Below, piece after piece: positions 16,865 to 26,646 of a stretch of 64,000 nucleotides of DNA. Location: the NCBI GenBank assembly GCA_028279065.1, contig JANQSY010000022.1:1-64000 (forward strand), read 5' to 3'. Origin of the DNA: Cytophagales bacterium (lineage in GTDB: Bacteria > Bacteroidota > Bacteroidia > Cytophagales > CCMP332). Positions within the stretch are counted from its first letter, which is position 1. The number at the start of each line of letters is the position of its first letter. The notes beneath the pieces were generated by a model, which was not told the origin of the DNA, made no database searches, and worked only from the letters and a program-made list of their open reading frames with translations. The position numbers were made by a program, and so were the translations under genes.

Positions 16865-18913
16865 ATGTCACTAAAACCACCAAAGGCAAGGAAGATCCCT
16901 CATGAAATCAAGGTCCATGGTCATACAAGGATAGATGATTATTACTGGTTGAATGAGAGGGAGAATCCGGAGGTCATCCAATACCTTGAAGAGGAGAATA
17001 ATTATCTCAATGAGTCGCTAAAAGAGGTAGAGAATCTGAAGGAGGACCTCTATCAGGAGATCAAGGGAAGAATAAAAAAAGAGGACGAATCAGTTCCCTA
17101 CCCCAAGGATGGGTATTTCCATTATTATCGTTTCGAAAAAGGCAAGGAATACGCGATCATCTGCAGGAAAGAAGGTTCATTGGAGTCTCCGGAAGAGATA
17201 CTTATTGATGAGAATGCACTGGCCGAGGGGCATGAGTATTTTTCACTCAGAGAATACGACTTGAGCACGGATCAAAGCCTGATGGCATACTCAATTGATA
17301 CCGTTGGCAGGAGGATTTATCAACTACACTTTAAAGACCTGGCTAGTGGGGAAAAATTTGACGAGATCATTGAGGATTGCACCGGCAATGTCTGCTGGGC
17401 AAATGATAACAAAACGGTTTTTTATTCAAAACAAGATCCAGAAACTCTCCGCTCCCACCAGATCTGGAAACATAAGATCGGAACCCATCCTTCTCAGGAT
17501 GTGCTGGTATTTGAAGAGGAGGATGAGACATTTAGTTGCTACATCAATAAAACAAAATCAAATAAGTATCTGATAATCAGTTCGTTTCAAACTGTTTCAA
17601 CTGAATCAAGGATCCTGGAAGCGGATAATCCGGATGGCCAGTTCAGAGTGTTCCTTGAAAGAGAGAGGGATCATGAATATTCAATAGATCATTTTGAGGA
17701 TAAATTCCTCGTTCTCACCAACTGGGATGCTTTGAACTTCCGGTTGATGGAAACTCCTGAAGCAGAAACCGGCATAGAGCATTGGAAAGAAAGGATAGCC
17801 CATCGTGAGGGTGTGCTTATGGAAGATGTGGAGATCTTCAAAGATTTTCTGGTAATCGAGGAAAGGGAAGATGGTTTGACCAAGATCGTGATTGAGGATC
17901 TTAAAACCAGGGAGAGTCATTATGTGGACTTTGGGGAATCGGTCTATACTTCAGGGATCTCGGTAAATGAAGAATTCGACACTGAACTCCTCCGATTCAG
18001 TTATACTTCCCTGACCACTCCCCCATCCACTTTCGATTACAATATGAAGACCAGGGAAAAGACCCTGAAAAAGGAAATGCCGGTATTGGGAGGATTCAAC
18101 AAATCAGAATACTCGACTGAAAGGATCTATGCCAAGGCAGAGGACGGCACCAGTATTCCTATCTCATTGGTTTTTAAGAAAGATCTCTTTTCAAAGGGCA
18201 AAAATCCATGTGTCCTTTACGGTTACGGATCTTATGGGGCCACAATAGACCCTGTTTTTAATTCAGCAAGGTTATCGGTGCTCAACAGGGGATTTGTATT
18301 TGCCATAGCCCACGTAAGAGGAGGACAATTAAACGGAAGACAATGGTACGAGGATGGAAAGCTCCTTAAAAAGAAGAACACATTTACCGATTTTATTGAT
18401 TGCGGGAAGCATTTGATAAAGGAAGGATTCTCCCGGGAAGATGGGTTGTATGCTGTGGGAGGAAGTGCTGGAGGATTGCTTATGGGAGCGGTGGCAAACA
18501 TGGCTCCGGAAATCTTTAAGGGGATCATAGCTCAGGTTCCATTTGTGGATGTGGTGACAACCATGTTGGATGATTCCATTCCCCTTACCACCGGAGAATA
18601 TGATGAATGGGGGGATCCAAACCAGAAGGAGTTCTATGAATACATATTATCATATTCCCCCTATGATAATGTAGAGGAAAAAGAATATCCCAATATGCTG
18701 ATTACCACAGGCTTGCATGATAGCCAGGTTCAGTACTGGGAGCCCGCAAAATGGGTAGCCAAGCTTAGAGAACTCAAAAAAGGAGATCAAAAACTCTTCC
18801 TCTATACCAATATGGCCGCAGGCCATGGAGGGGCCTCAGGGAGATTCCAGAGGTTCAAGGAGGTGGCTCTGGAATATGTCTTCTTCTGTGTCCTGGAAGG
18901 AATTAAGAACTAG
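16865..18913 (+). CDS. ptrB: Oligopeptidase B (S9A prolyl oligopeptidase family)
   Basis: A 682-residue cytosolic-type enzyme without signal peptide. It starts PPKARKIPHEIKVHGHTRIDDYYWL, typical of oligopeptidase B. After the beta-propeller, the catalytic domain shows GGSAGG (Ser534), the aspartate in TTGLHDSQVQYWEP and the histidine in AAGHGG. The S1 acidic-site neighbourhood TTGEYDEWGDPN is conserved, fitting cleavage after Arg or Lys in short peptides. The TAG stop lies in a CTAG palindrome that also holds the stop of the convergent nnr gene, so the two genes overlap by 4 bp. Confidence 0.92.
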   Translation: MSLKPPKARKIPHEIKVHGHTRIDDYYWLNERENPEVIQYLEEENNYLNESLKEVENLKEDLYQEIKGRIKKEDESVPYPKDGYFHYYRFEKGKEYAIICRKEGSLESPEEILIDENALAEGHEYFSLREYDLSTDQSLMAYSIDTVGRRIYQLHFKDLASGEKFDEIIEDCTGNVCWANDNKTVFYSKQDPETLRSHQIWKHKIGTHPSQDVLVFEEEDETFSCYINKTKSNKYLIISSFQTVSTESRILEADNPDGQFRVFLERERDHEYSIDHFEDKFLVLTNWDALNFRLMETPEAETGIEHWKERIAHREGVLMEDVEIFKDFLVIEEREDGLTKIVIEDLKTRESHYVDFGESVYTSGISVNEEFDTELLRFSYTSLTTPPSTFDYNMKTREKTLKKEMPVLGGFNKSEYSTERIYAKAEDGTSIPISLVFKKDLFSKGKNPCVLYGYGSYGATIDPVFNSARLSVLNRGFVFAIAHVRGGQLNGRQWYEDGKLLKKKNTFTDFIDCGKHLIKEGFSREDGLYAVGGSAGGLLMGAVANMAPEIFKGIIAQVPFVDVVTTMLDDSIPLTTGEYDEWGDPNQKEFYEYILSYSPYDNVEEKEYPNMLITTGLHDSQVQYWEPAKWVAKLRELKKGDQKLFLYTNMAAGHGGASGRFQRFKEVALEYVFFCVLEGIKN

Positions 18914-20406
18914 GAAAGCTCGCTAAAAGACCTTCCTAAGTTTTCGATTAGATCAGAAGCTATTAGGCCTTCCGGTCCGCTTTGCTCCAGAAACAAGTCC
19001 CCCGATAGTCCATGCAGAAATACCCCCAGGCAAGCAGCCTCATCCGGCTCATAACCCTGGGCCAAAAGACCGAATATGATACCCGTGAGAACATCCCCGC
19101 TTCCGGCAGTAGCCATCCCCGGATTTCCTGTTGAATTGAAGCATATATTTCCTCCAGGATCAGTAACAGCGGTGTTTGCACCTTTTAGCACCACGATTGC
19201 ATTGTATTTCCTGGAAAATTCCTTTTGTTTTTCCATCCGGTCATAATCGTCTTCCCAATTACCAACTAATCTCCTGAATTCACCGGGATGAGGGGTAAGT
19301 ATGGTCCCCTGAGGGATCATTTTAATTAGCTCAGGGGAGCCTGAAATGATGTTCAATCCGTCAGCATCGATGACCATGGGTGAATTCCACTCTTTAAGCA
19401 ATTCAGCCATCATATCTGTGGTCCCTGCTCCAGTACCCAAACCAGGTCCAACAGCTAACACATCAAACTTTTCAAGGTCAGGGAGGGAAATAATGGCATC
19501 TTCACCCCTATCCTCAGACACCATGGCTTCATTCAGGGTTTCCTGGAGTACGGCCACCCCAGCTTTTGGTGCATGAATGGTCAGCAATCCGATCCCGGAC
19601 CTAAGGGCAGCTCTTCCGGCCAAGGCAGCTGCGCCCATTTTGCCCTTTGAACCGGATATCAACAAGCCATGACCATAACTTCCCTTATGTGAAAACTTTT
19701 TCCTCTTTCTTCTGGCATGCCTGGCATCGTTCAGGTCGAAGAACTTGTACTTTGGTTCTAGCTTTGCGATCTCCTTCTCTAGGATTCCAATGTCTATGAT
19801 GCTGACCTTACCACATAGAGAACCCTGGTAAGGCATAAAAAATGAAAGCTTTGGAAACTGAAATGAAAAAGTATGATCGGCCTTTACAATGGGATCGGAA
19901 CTAATATTGGCATTGTCCCCGAACATCCCGGAAGGAATGTCGATGGAAACCACAAGTGCTCCCGAATCATTGATCCAATCGATAGCTTCTTTATAAACAC
20001 CCCCTGCAGCTCTGCTTAAACCGGAACCAAATATCCCATCGATCACGCAGGGATACTTGGGAAGGTCTTTTAGACCCTCCGCACCATTGATTTCATAGAT
20101 CTTCATCCCCTTTGGGAGCCGATTTAGGTTGATCTTGAAATCCTCAGTTCCTTTTTTGGGATTTATTATTGATATATCAACATTAAGGCTTCTTTCGTGG
20201 AGAATTCTTGCAATTGCAAGGCCATCTCCCCCATTGTTTCCCGGCCCACATACCACAAGGATCGATTCCCAGGTCATTTCAAGGTCTAAAAATCTTTCAC
20301 AAAACCCTCTTGATGCCCGCTCCATGAGATCAATAGAGGGAATTGGCTCATTTTCAATAGTCAATTGGTCGAGCTTTCTGACCTCCTCTATTGATGGAAC
20401 AATCAT
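18910..20406 (-). CDS. nnr: Bifunctional NAD(P)H-hydrate epimerase/dehydratase
   Basis: At 498 residues this is the fused form. Residues about 1-215 are the YjeF_N epimerase (CGPGNNGGDGLAIARIL, VIDGIFGSGLSR). Residues about 230-498 are the ADP- or ATP-dependent dehydratase (YGHGLLISGSKGKMGAA, LTPHPGEFRRL, GNPGMATAGSGDVLTG, where the final GSGD is the nucleotide and catalytic loop). The enzyme repairs hydrated NADH and NADPH. It is encoded 6 bp after valS, probably cotranscribed, and its stop overlaps the convergent oligopeptidase B stop. Confidence 0.94.
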   Translation of the reverse strand: MIVPSIEEVRKLDQLTIENEPIPSIDLMERASRGFCERFLDLEMTWESILVVCGPGNNGGDGLAIARILHERSLNVDISIINPKKGTEDFKINLNRLPKGMKIYEINGAEGLKDLPKYPCVIDGIFGSGLSRAAGGVYKEAIDWINDSGALVVSIDIPSGMFGDNANISSDPIVKADHTFSFQFPKLSFFMPYQGSLCGKVSIIDIGILEKEIAKLEPKYKFFDLNDARHARRKRKKFSHKGSYGHGLLISGSKGKMGAAALAGRAALRSGIGLLTIHAPKAGVAVLQETLNEAMVSEDRGEDAIISLPDLEKFDVLAVGPGLGTGAGTTDMMAELLKEWNSPMVIDADGLNIISGSPELIKMIPQGTILTPHPGEFRRLVGNWEDDYDRMEKQKEFSRKYNAIVVLKGANTAVTDPGGNICFNSTGNPGMATAGSGDVLTGIIFGLLAQGYEPDEAACLGVFLHGLSGDLFLEQSGPEGLIASDLIENLGRSFSELS

Positions 20407-20412
20407 TGGCCT

Positions 20413-23046
20413 TTATTCAGATAGATGCTCAAGCTGTTCTTCCAGGGCTTTGATCTTGATCATGGAATCTTCAAACTTCTTTTTCTCAAGTTCTACCACC
20501 TTTTCAGGCGCATTGGATACAAATTTCTCGTTGCTGAGCTTCCTTTCAATCGATGCGCTGAAGTTTGAAAGGTGATCCAACTCCTTCTTTATCCTGCTCC
20601 GCTCGGATTCCATATCTCTTTTCCCTTCGTAGAGAATAAAAACTTCATCCGTTCCTACCAGGATCTTTATTGACCCTTTAGGTCCCGGATCAAAATCAAT
20701 ACCTGAAAGACCAAGAAGTTTGATAAGGTATTCCGAGAAGTCCATATAGGACCTCTTATTCTTGGAATTGATGTGAAGTTGAAGTTTCTCAGAGTTAGGA
20801 ATATTCTTTTCCCTCCTAAAAGACCTCACAGATCGTATCGCCTTAAGTATCTGTTCTCCTTCTTTCAATAGCACCTCATCGGGGTCCTCTGACTTGGGCC
20901 ACTCCTGGGTTATGATATGCTCTTCATCATTTTCATCCCTTAATGACTTCCACAATTCCTCCGTGATGAATGGGACAAATGGATGGAGCATTCCCAGGAT
21001 ACGTTTAAAATGTGCTTTTGTCTTACCAAGAGTTTCCGGATCTATTCCTCTACCCTTGGGAGGTTTGATCATTTCAAGGTATGAGCCGCAGAAATCATCC
21101 CAGGTTAGCTTGTAGAGGGTCATCAAGGCATCCGATATCCTGTATTTTGAAAAATGATCCTCTACCTGAAGCAATGATTCATTGATCCTCGCTTCCATCC
21201 ATGCACAGGCGGTCTTATGTTCAAATTCAAGATCCTTCTCGATCTCCCAACCATTGATCAGCCGGAAAGCATTCCAGATCTTATTGCAGAAGTTCCTGCC
21301 CTGTTCAACCAACTTTTCATCATATAACAGATCATTGCCTGCGGGAGAACTCAGCAACATTCCAACCCTAACCCCATCCGCACCATATTGCTCAATAAGC
21401 TCCAAAGGTTCTGGAGAATTCCCAAGAGATTTCGACATCTTTCTTCTTTGCTTGTCGCGAACAATTCCGGTCAGGTATACATCAGAAAACGGCTTATCAC
21501 CCCGATACTCATATCCGGAAATGATCATTCGGGCTACCCAGAAAAACAAGATCTCCGGAGCAGTCACCAACACGTTGGTTGGGTAGTAATAATTGATGTC
21601 CTCATTATTCGGATCCTTAAATCCATTGAAGACCGAGATCGGCCATAGCCAGGAAGAAAACCAGGTATCCAAGACATCCTCATCCTGCTGAAAATCAGAC
21701 AATTGCAATGAAGAATCTCCGGTTTCCTTTCTTGCTTTTTCGAGGGCTTCATCCTGGTTCTTGGCAACAAAGGTTTTCCCATCCTTGGTGTACCAGGCAG
21801 GGATCTGATGACCCCACCACAGCTGCCTTGAAATGCACCAATCCCTGACGTTTTCCATCCAATGTCGGTAGGTGTTTTTGAACTTTTCAGGGATCAACCG
21901 GATGGTATCATCCATCACCTTCTTGTACGCAGGATCGGAGATCTCCTTCATGGCAAGGAACCATTGCTTACTCAGGCGCGGCTCGATGATAGCATCAGTC
22001 CTTTCTGAAAATCCAACCGAATTGGCATAGTCTTCTACCTTTTGGAGGCAGCCGGCTACCTTTAGTTTTTCCTCCATGAGATCCCTCGCTTTGAATCTAT
22101 CCTCACCAACAAAGAATTGGGCGGCTTCACTTAGGGTACCATCCGGATTCAAAATGTCTATAATCTCCAGATCATGCCTTTTTCCGATCTCATAATCATT
22201 CTCATCATGAGCGGGTGTGATCTTAAGGCATCCGGTTCCGAACTCCATGCTAACGTATTCGTCCAGTATGATTGGAACCTCTCTTTCAACAACTGGAACT
22301 ATAGCTTTTTTCCCATGAAGGTGCTTAAAACGCTCATCCTCGGGGTGGATACAGATAGCGGTATCACCCAAGATCGTTTCAGGCCTTGTGGTGGCTACGG
22401 TTAAAGATGCATCTCCGCCAGCGATCTTATAATCAACATAATACAGCTTGGAATTCACATCCTTATAGATGACCTCATCATCGCTCAGGGCCGTCTGTCC
22501 AACCGGATCCCAGTTGACCATCCTTAGCCCACGATAGATCTTGCCTTTTTCATAGAGGTCAACAAAAACCTCGATAACTGCCTTGTACAGATCGGGTTCC
22601 ATGGTAAACCTGGTTCTGTTCCAGTCCAGCGAACAGCCGAGTTTTTCCAGTTGCTTCAGGATGATCCCTCCATATTTATTATTCCATTCCCAGGCATGTT
22701 TCAGGTATTCTTCCCTTCCGATATCCCTTTTTTCAAGCCCCTTTTCTCTGAGCATTGCTACCACCTTAGCCTCCGTTGCAATTGAAGCATGATCCGTTCC
22801 AGGCACCCAACAGGTCTCATAACCCTGCTTTCTTGCCCTTCGGATGAGAACATCCTGGATGGTATTGTTCAGCATATGGCCCATATGCAAGACCCCTGTC
22901 ACATTTGGCGGTGGAATTACTATGGCATATGGTTCCTTTTCCGGGTTGGGTTTTGAATAGAAATAGCCCTTGTTCTTCCAGGTTGAATACCAATGCGCCT
23001 CTATAGCATTGGGTTGATAAGTTTTTGAGATCTCTTGCTTTGCCAA
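20413..23046 (-). CDS. valS: Valyl-tRNA synthetase
   Basis: The 877-residue class I synthetase carries the HIGH-type motif in PPPNVTGVLHMGHMLN and the KMSKS motif in RRKMSKSLGNSPEPLELI. The CP1 editing region (TTRPETILGDTA) and a C-terminal coiled coil (LEKKKFEDSMIKIKALEEQ) are also present. It charges tRNA-Val. The frame starts with TTG at 23046 and an in-frame stop lies two codons upstream (23050-23052). No ATG is available before the conserved KTYQPNAIEAHWY segment, so a TTG (or the adjacent ATT) start is forced. Confidence 0.96.
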   Translation of the reverse strand: MAKQEISKTYQPNAIEAHWYSTWKNKGYFYSKPNPEKEPYAIVIPPPNVTGVLHMGHMLNNTIQDVLIRRARKQGYETCWVPGTDHASIATEAKVVAMLREKGLEKRDIGREEYLKHAWEWNNKYGGIILKQLEKLGCSLDWNRTRFTMEPDLYKAVIEVFVDLYEKGKIYRGLRMVNWDPVGQTALSDDEVIYKDVNSKLYYVDYKIAGGDASLTVATTRPETILGDTAICIHPEDERFKHLHGKKAIVPVVEREVPIILDEYVSMEFGTGCLKITPAHDENDYEIGKRHDLEIIDILNPDGTLSEAAQFFVGEDRFKARDLMEEKLKVAGCLQKVEDYANSVGFSERTDAIIEPRLSKQWFLAMKEISDPAYKKVMDDTIRLIPEKFKNTYRHWMENVRDWCISRQLWWGHQIPAWYTKDGKTFVAKNQDEALEKARKETGDSSLQLSDFQQDEDVLDTWFSSWLWPISVFNGFKDPNNEDINYYYPTNVLVTAPEILFFWVARMIISGYEYRGDKPFSDVYLTGIVRDKQRRKMSKSLGNSPEPLELIEQYGADGVRVGMLLSSPAGNDLLYDEKLVEQGRNFCNKIWNAFRLINGWEIEKDLEFEHKTACAWMEARINESLLQVEDHFSKYRISDALMTLYKLTWDDFCGSYLEMIKPPKGRGIDPETLGKTKAHFKRILGMLHPFVPFITEELWKSLRDENDEEHIITQEWPKSEDPDEVLLKEGEQILKAIRSVRSFRREKNIPNSEKLQLHINSKNKRSYMDFSEYLIKLLGLSGIDFDPGPKGSIKILVGTDEVFILYEGKRDMESERSRIKKELDHLSNFSASIERKLSNEKFVSNAPEKVVELEKKKFEDSMIKIKALEEQLEHLSE

Positions 23047-23117
23047 AATTCAAATTTCAATGCGCGAAATTCGTAAATTATGGCAAGGATTGGGGCATTA
23101 TCACCCGTTTAGTTGAA

Positions 23118-23762
23118 TCAAATAGCCTTAAAAAATACGGCTAGTCTCTTCCAGAAGAAATTTGCAAATCTGTATTTAAGGTAGGTGGTTTTGCGGTCCT
23201 TGGTCTTGCCTTTATCCAGGCTCGCATAATTGATATTTGAAGAATCCAACTCAGCGAAATCAAGAAGGCTTTTTGCAGTATCAGGATCCCTTCTGAGGAG
23301 CCTTTCGGTCACCAATGGAAATACAGGATAATCAGCCTCAGCTAGGAATCTGTAGATCCAGGAGATCATCTCGAAATGATAGATAAAGCTTTTCTTTTTC
23401 CCCTTGGCCATCGAGCTAAGAATGATGTCTTCAGGGTTCCTAAAGCAAAAAACAACCTTGATCCTGCGGTTTGTGTATTCCTTCATCTCGTTGATGAACA
23501 TGATCAGGGTCGGAGCTTTTAAGGTTATAACCTTATCGGTAGGAAGTGAATCGAAAAAATCAGTGAGCTCCTTTTTTTTGAATTTCCTCTTCGCTTCCAG
23601 GAAGTCCTGAAGTTCCTTGCTCTCAAATCGGGAGTATCCCATTTTGTATTCCGGGTTGTCCCATAGGTCATCACAATATCCTCCATTATCCATTAAGAAC
23701 TTATTGGTCATGGAGGTAAAAGAATGTGGTACTCCACAGGTTATTATAACCGGCTTATCCAT
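23118..23762 (-). CDS. Sulfotransferase-like P-loop protein
   Basis: A 214-residue protein with a sulfotransferase-like fold. The N-terminal strand-loop VIITCGVPHSFTSMTNKFL corresponds to the PAPS 5'-phosphosulfate loop, and VVFCFRNPEDIILSS matches the 3'-phosphate-binding RNPxDxxLS strand. It would move sulfate from PAPS to an acceptor, perhaps a glycan or lipid, but the substrate cannot be read. The C-terminus is basic and aromatic (RFANFFWKRLAVFFKAI), possibly membrane-associating. A different sulfotransferase family gene is transcribed divergently 125 bp away. Confidence 0.7.
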   Translation of the reverse strand: MDKPVIITCGVPHSFTSMTNKFLMDNGGYCDDLWDNPEYKMGYSRFESKELQDFLEAKRKFKKKELTDFFDSLPTDKVITLKAPTLIMFINEMKEYTNRRIKVVFCFRNPEDIILSSMAKGKKKSFIYHFEMISWIYRFLAEADYPVFPLVTERLLRRDPDTAKSLLDFAELDSSNINYASLDKGKTKDRKTTYLKYRFANFFWKRLAVFFKAI

Positions 23763-23796
23763 AAGAGATTAAAAAGGGGATTCTCTGATCAGGCCG

Positions 23797-23804
23797 CAAA
23801 ACTA
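23797..23804 (-). promoter_or_regulatory. -7 promoter element for the minus-strand sulfotransferase-like gene
   Basis: The reverse strand reads TAGTTTTG, matching TAnnTTTG. The predicted transcription start is about 28 nt before the ATG at 23762. No convincing -33 box was seen. Confidence 0.4.
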
Positions 23805-23887
23805 ATCATTCTGGCAATACAGATATGTGGAGGTCAAGTACCATCTAGTGGTTAATATTGCAATCGGATCAGTCGCCTGATTAAAGC

Positions 23888-24613
23888 ATGGTAAGTCATA
23901 AACATAAATGCATATTCATACATGTCCCTAAAACCGGGGGTCAGAGCGTGGAGTATGCTTTTCTTAATGACCTCGGCCTCGATTGGCCATCCAGAAAACC
24001 TCTCATCTTGATGGAAAATCAGGATGCCAAAAACGGACCGCCCAGATTGGCACATCTGACAGTTGAGGAGTATGTAAGCAAGCATTACCTGTCTCAGGAG
24101 GTCTTCGATAATTACTTCAAATTTTCATTTGTTCGGCATCCTGAAACAAGACTGTTATCCTTCTATAAGTTTTATGGGTATGACCATTACATGGCTCTGG
24201 ATAGGTTCATTGAAAAGGAATTGAACCAACTGATGAAAAGGAGACATTGGTTCCTTCGCCCACAGGTTGATTTCATCTACAAGAACGGAGAATCACTGGT
24301 AGACTTCCTGGGGAAATTTGAGAATTTTCAATCAGATTTTGAGAAGGTTAAGGAGAAGCTTGGAAGACTAGACCTTCATCTGCCGCACGTAAACAAATCC
24401 AAATCCAAATCCTTAGCCGATATCAGCAAAAGGATCTGGAAAGAGCTTAAAAGAAATCCCTTTTACCTTGGAAAGGTAAATCCAGCCATGTTTTTCGGGT
24501 TCGCAAAAAACTCAGGCATCAGCAACAGGTCGCTTGAAACGATCTATTCCATTTATGAGCCTGATTACAAGGCCTTTGATTACAAAAAAGGCATTTTAAA
24601 TTCCAGGGATTAA
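23888..24613 (+). CDS. Sulfotransferase family 2 protein
   Basis: The 241-residue protein begins KCIFIHVPKTGGQSVE, the PAPS 5'-binding loop of the carbohydrate sulfotransferase (Sulfotransfer_2) family. FSFVRHPETRLLSFYKFYG is the 3'-phosphate-binding motif (FVRHPxxRxxSxY). These enzymes sulfate sugars; in bacteria they modify surface polysaccharide or glycolipid. There is no signal peptide, so it would act in the cytosol or at the inner membrane. It is divergent from the other sulfotransferase-like gene, and a GT39-type glycosyltransferase lies 570 bp downstream, which suggests a small glycan or lipid modification island. Confidence 0.85.
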   Translation: MVSHKHKCIFIHVPKTGGQSVEYAFLNDLGLDWPSRKPLILMENQDAKNGPPRLAHLTVEEYVSKHYLSQEVFDNYFKFSFVRHPETRLLSFYKFYGYDHYMALDRFIEKELNQLMKRRHWFLRPQVDFIYKNGESLVDFLGKFENFQSDFEKVKEKLGRLDLHLPHVNKSKSKSLADISKRIWKELKRNPFYLGKVNPAMFFGFAKNSGISNRSLETIYSIYEPDYKAFDYKKGILNSRD

Positions 24614-24621
24614 AAAAGCGA

Positions 24622-24975
24622 TCAGGGGCTGGCCGAAGACATAGTTACCACGAACTTAAGAATCTTCTCCTGCTCGGCTGCATCGATCTTTTCTGTCCCG
24701 GTTTTCTTATTGACCTTGCCTACCATCTCGGGAACAATACCATACCACTCCTCTGTAGGCTCATCAGTGGGAGCATAATATCCATGACACATATTGCAAT
24801 TCTCCACATAAAGGGCCCTTCCCTCGTTCAATTCGGTCAGGGAAAGGTCCGGATATTTTGCCTTTCCTCTGGAAAGGTCTGATTCTGTGGGAGAGACCAC
24901 TTTTGGAGAACAGGCGGAAAAAAGGATCAGAAAAATCACTATGGCCCCTTGGCTCACGTTTAGGAGTTTTCTCAT
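24622..24975 (-). CDS. Small haem c lipoprotein
   Basis: A 117-residue exported protein. The signal ends in a lipobox (LFSAC, lipidated Cys22). A single haem c site, CNMCH, lies at residues 60-64, after the helix LTELNEGRALYVEN typical of small cytochrome c domains. A distal ligand could be Met84 (VPEMVGK) or Met112. It would be a periplasm-facing electron carrier. The nearest respiratory gene is ctaA about 1.7 kb downstream, on the other strand. The stop faces the sulfotransferase stop with an 8-bp gap. Confidence 0.82.
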   Translation of the reverse strand: MRKLLNVSQGAIVIFLILFSACSPKVVSPTESDLSRGKAKYPDLSLTELNEGRALYVENCNMCHGYYAPTDEPTEEWYGIVPEMVGKVNKKTGTEKIDAAEQEKILKFVVTMSSASP

Positions 24976-25180
24976 TTTCGTATTGGTTGAAATGGAAAAA
25001 TAAACACTTTTCCAATCCCCATGAATGAAGCAGCAGTAGTTATTTTAACATTCAAATGCATATAATATCCCTTATCCTATGTTTCCAAGAGTAATATTTT
25101 GTAAGAATCTGAAAAGAAATTTTGGCCAAATCTGGCAGTCGTAAAAAGCTTTCAAACGTCCAAAGGACAAAATTTCATGA

Positions 25181-26569
25181 ATGAATCTACTTCAAAGAGG
25201 CATACTATTCTTTATAATCATCTTTGGATTCGGGCTGCGGCACTATGTTTCAGATGCCTCACAGCTTAGGCCCTGGGATGAGAGATTCCATGCTCTTGTT
25301 GCCAAGGATATTTGGAAATCTCCCTTGAAACCCATGCTTTACAAAAACCCAGTTCTGGAGTATGATTACAGGTATTGGGACCAAAACCATGTCTGGCTGC
25401 ATAAGCCACCATTGACTCTTTGGATCATTGGCACCTCTCTTGAGATCTTTGGGAACCATCCCACCGCTGTAAGGATCCCATCCCTGATATTCTCAACCCT
25501 TTCAATCCTTCTCCTTTTTTTCCTTTCGAGGAAAATAATGAGCGTGAATGCCTCTCTTTTTACAGTCCTGATCTTCTCCCATTATCCTCACGGCATTCTC
25601 CTAGCTTCAGGCCTGAGCCCCACCGATCATGTGGATACGCTATTTGCGTTTTTTATTCTATTAGGGGTGTTTTTAGGCATTGAATGGAAAGAGGATCTCA
25701 GTCCTAAAAGGACGATTTTTCTGGGCTTTATACTTGCTCTTGCTTATCTGACCAAATCCCTTCCCTCTCTTGTTCTTATTCCGGTATGGTACTTAATGTT
25801 CAGCAAAACCCTGCTTCCCACCAGAAGGGTAATCACCGCATTTGTTACCCTGCTTGCAATGGCCCTGATCTTGGTTCTCCCCTGGGACATCTACACCAAG
25901 ACTCATTTTCCTCTTGAGGCTGCAAACGAATCGGAATACAATTGGAGGCACTTATTTGAGCCAATAGAAGGCCACGGTAAACCATGGTCTTACTTTCTGG
26001 CATCGTTGATAAAGAACTTTGGATGGATCTGGATTCTTGCTTTCCCAATTGCCCATTTCCTGATCTGGAGGAAAGGCATAAAGAATTATCTATGGCTCAT
26101 CTCATGGATCTGGATCCCATTGCTCGTTTTTTCGATATCTACAACCAAGATGGAAGGCTACATTTTTATTTCCATTCCAGGATTTTGCATTTTGTTCGGG
26201 ATCATATTGGATTGGATCCTTTCTAACAAAAACAAGCGTCTTGGATTAATCCTTGGGTCAATATTCATTGTCTTAAGCTTGCTGAGACCTTCCTTGGCCC
26301 TATCTAAACTGACCAATAAGAAAAATAGCCGGGATCGGTCAATCGCCTGGCCGAAGGAGTATTCTGAATTGAAGGGTGAATCCGAATTTGTGGTGTTCAA
26401 TGAAAAAAACTATCTCGAGGCCATGTTCTTTTTTGGGGGTACCTTCTACAAATTCCTTCCCAACCGAGACCAATTAGACAAAGCCAGATCAACGGGGATA
26501 CCTGTTTATATCCGTCAGCCAAAAGGGCAAGAACCTGACTCGCTGAAGGGTGCAATTTGGATCCCCTAA
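25181..26569 (+). CDS. GT39/ArnT-like membrane glycosyltransferase
   Basis: The 462-residue polytopic protein has roughly ten hydrophobic segments. The first periplasmic loop carries PWDERFHALVAKD, the acidic DE motif of PMT/ArnT-type (GT-C fold) glycosyltransferases, then WLHKPPLTLWIIG, a conserved motif of this group, and later SPTDHVDTLFAFF. Such enzymes move a sugar from a polyprenyl-phosphate donor onto a lipid or protein on the periplasmic side. The acceptor is not known. The 205 bp upstream hold no convincing promoter; TATGTTTC at 25078-25085 is the nearest match. Confidence 0.8.
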   Translation: MNLLQRGILFFIIIFGFGLRHYVSDASQLRPWDERFHALVAKDIWKSPLKPMLYKNPVLEYDYRYWDQNHVWLHKPPLTLWIIGTSLEIFGNHPTAVRIPSLIFSTLSILLLFFLSRKIMSVNASLFTVLIFSHYPHGILLASGLSPTDHVDTLFAFFILLGVFLGIEWKEDLSPKRTIFLGFILALAYLTKSLPSLVLIPVWYLMFSKTLLPTRRVITAFVTLLAMALILVLPWDIYTKTHFPLEAANESEYNWRHLFEPIEGHGKPWSYFLASLIKNFGWIWILAFPIAHFLIWRKGIKNYLWLISWIWIPLLVFSISTTKMEGYIFISIPGFCILFGIILDWILSNKNKRLGLILGSIFIVLSLLRPSLALSKLTNKKNSRDRSIAWPKEYSELKGESEFVVFNEKNYLEAMFFFGGTFYKFLPNRDQLDKARSTGIPVYIRQPKGQEPDSLKGAIWIP

Positions 26570-26573
26570 TATG

Positions 26574-26589
26574 TTTTGTTCGAACAAAA
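26574..26589. repeat. 16-bp perfect palindrome between the GT39 gene and ctaA
   Basis: TTTTGTTCGAACAAAA is perfectly self-complementary. It starts 5 bp after the GT39 stop codon and about 57 bp before the ctaA ATG. It could be a dimeric regulator site for ctaA or the end hairpin of the upstream mRNA. Confidence 0.5.
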
Positions 26590-26646
26590 ATTATTGTTTG
26601 AATATTCCTTAAACAAGAGCCTAAATGTCATTTTATTTGCGGCCGA

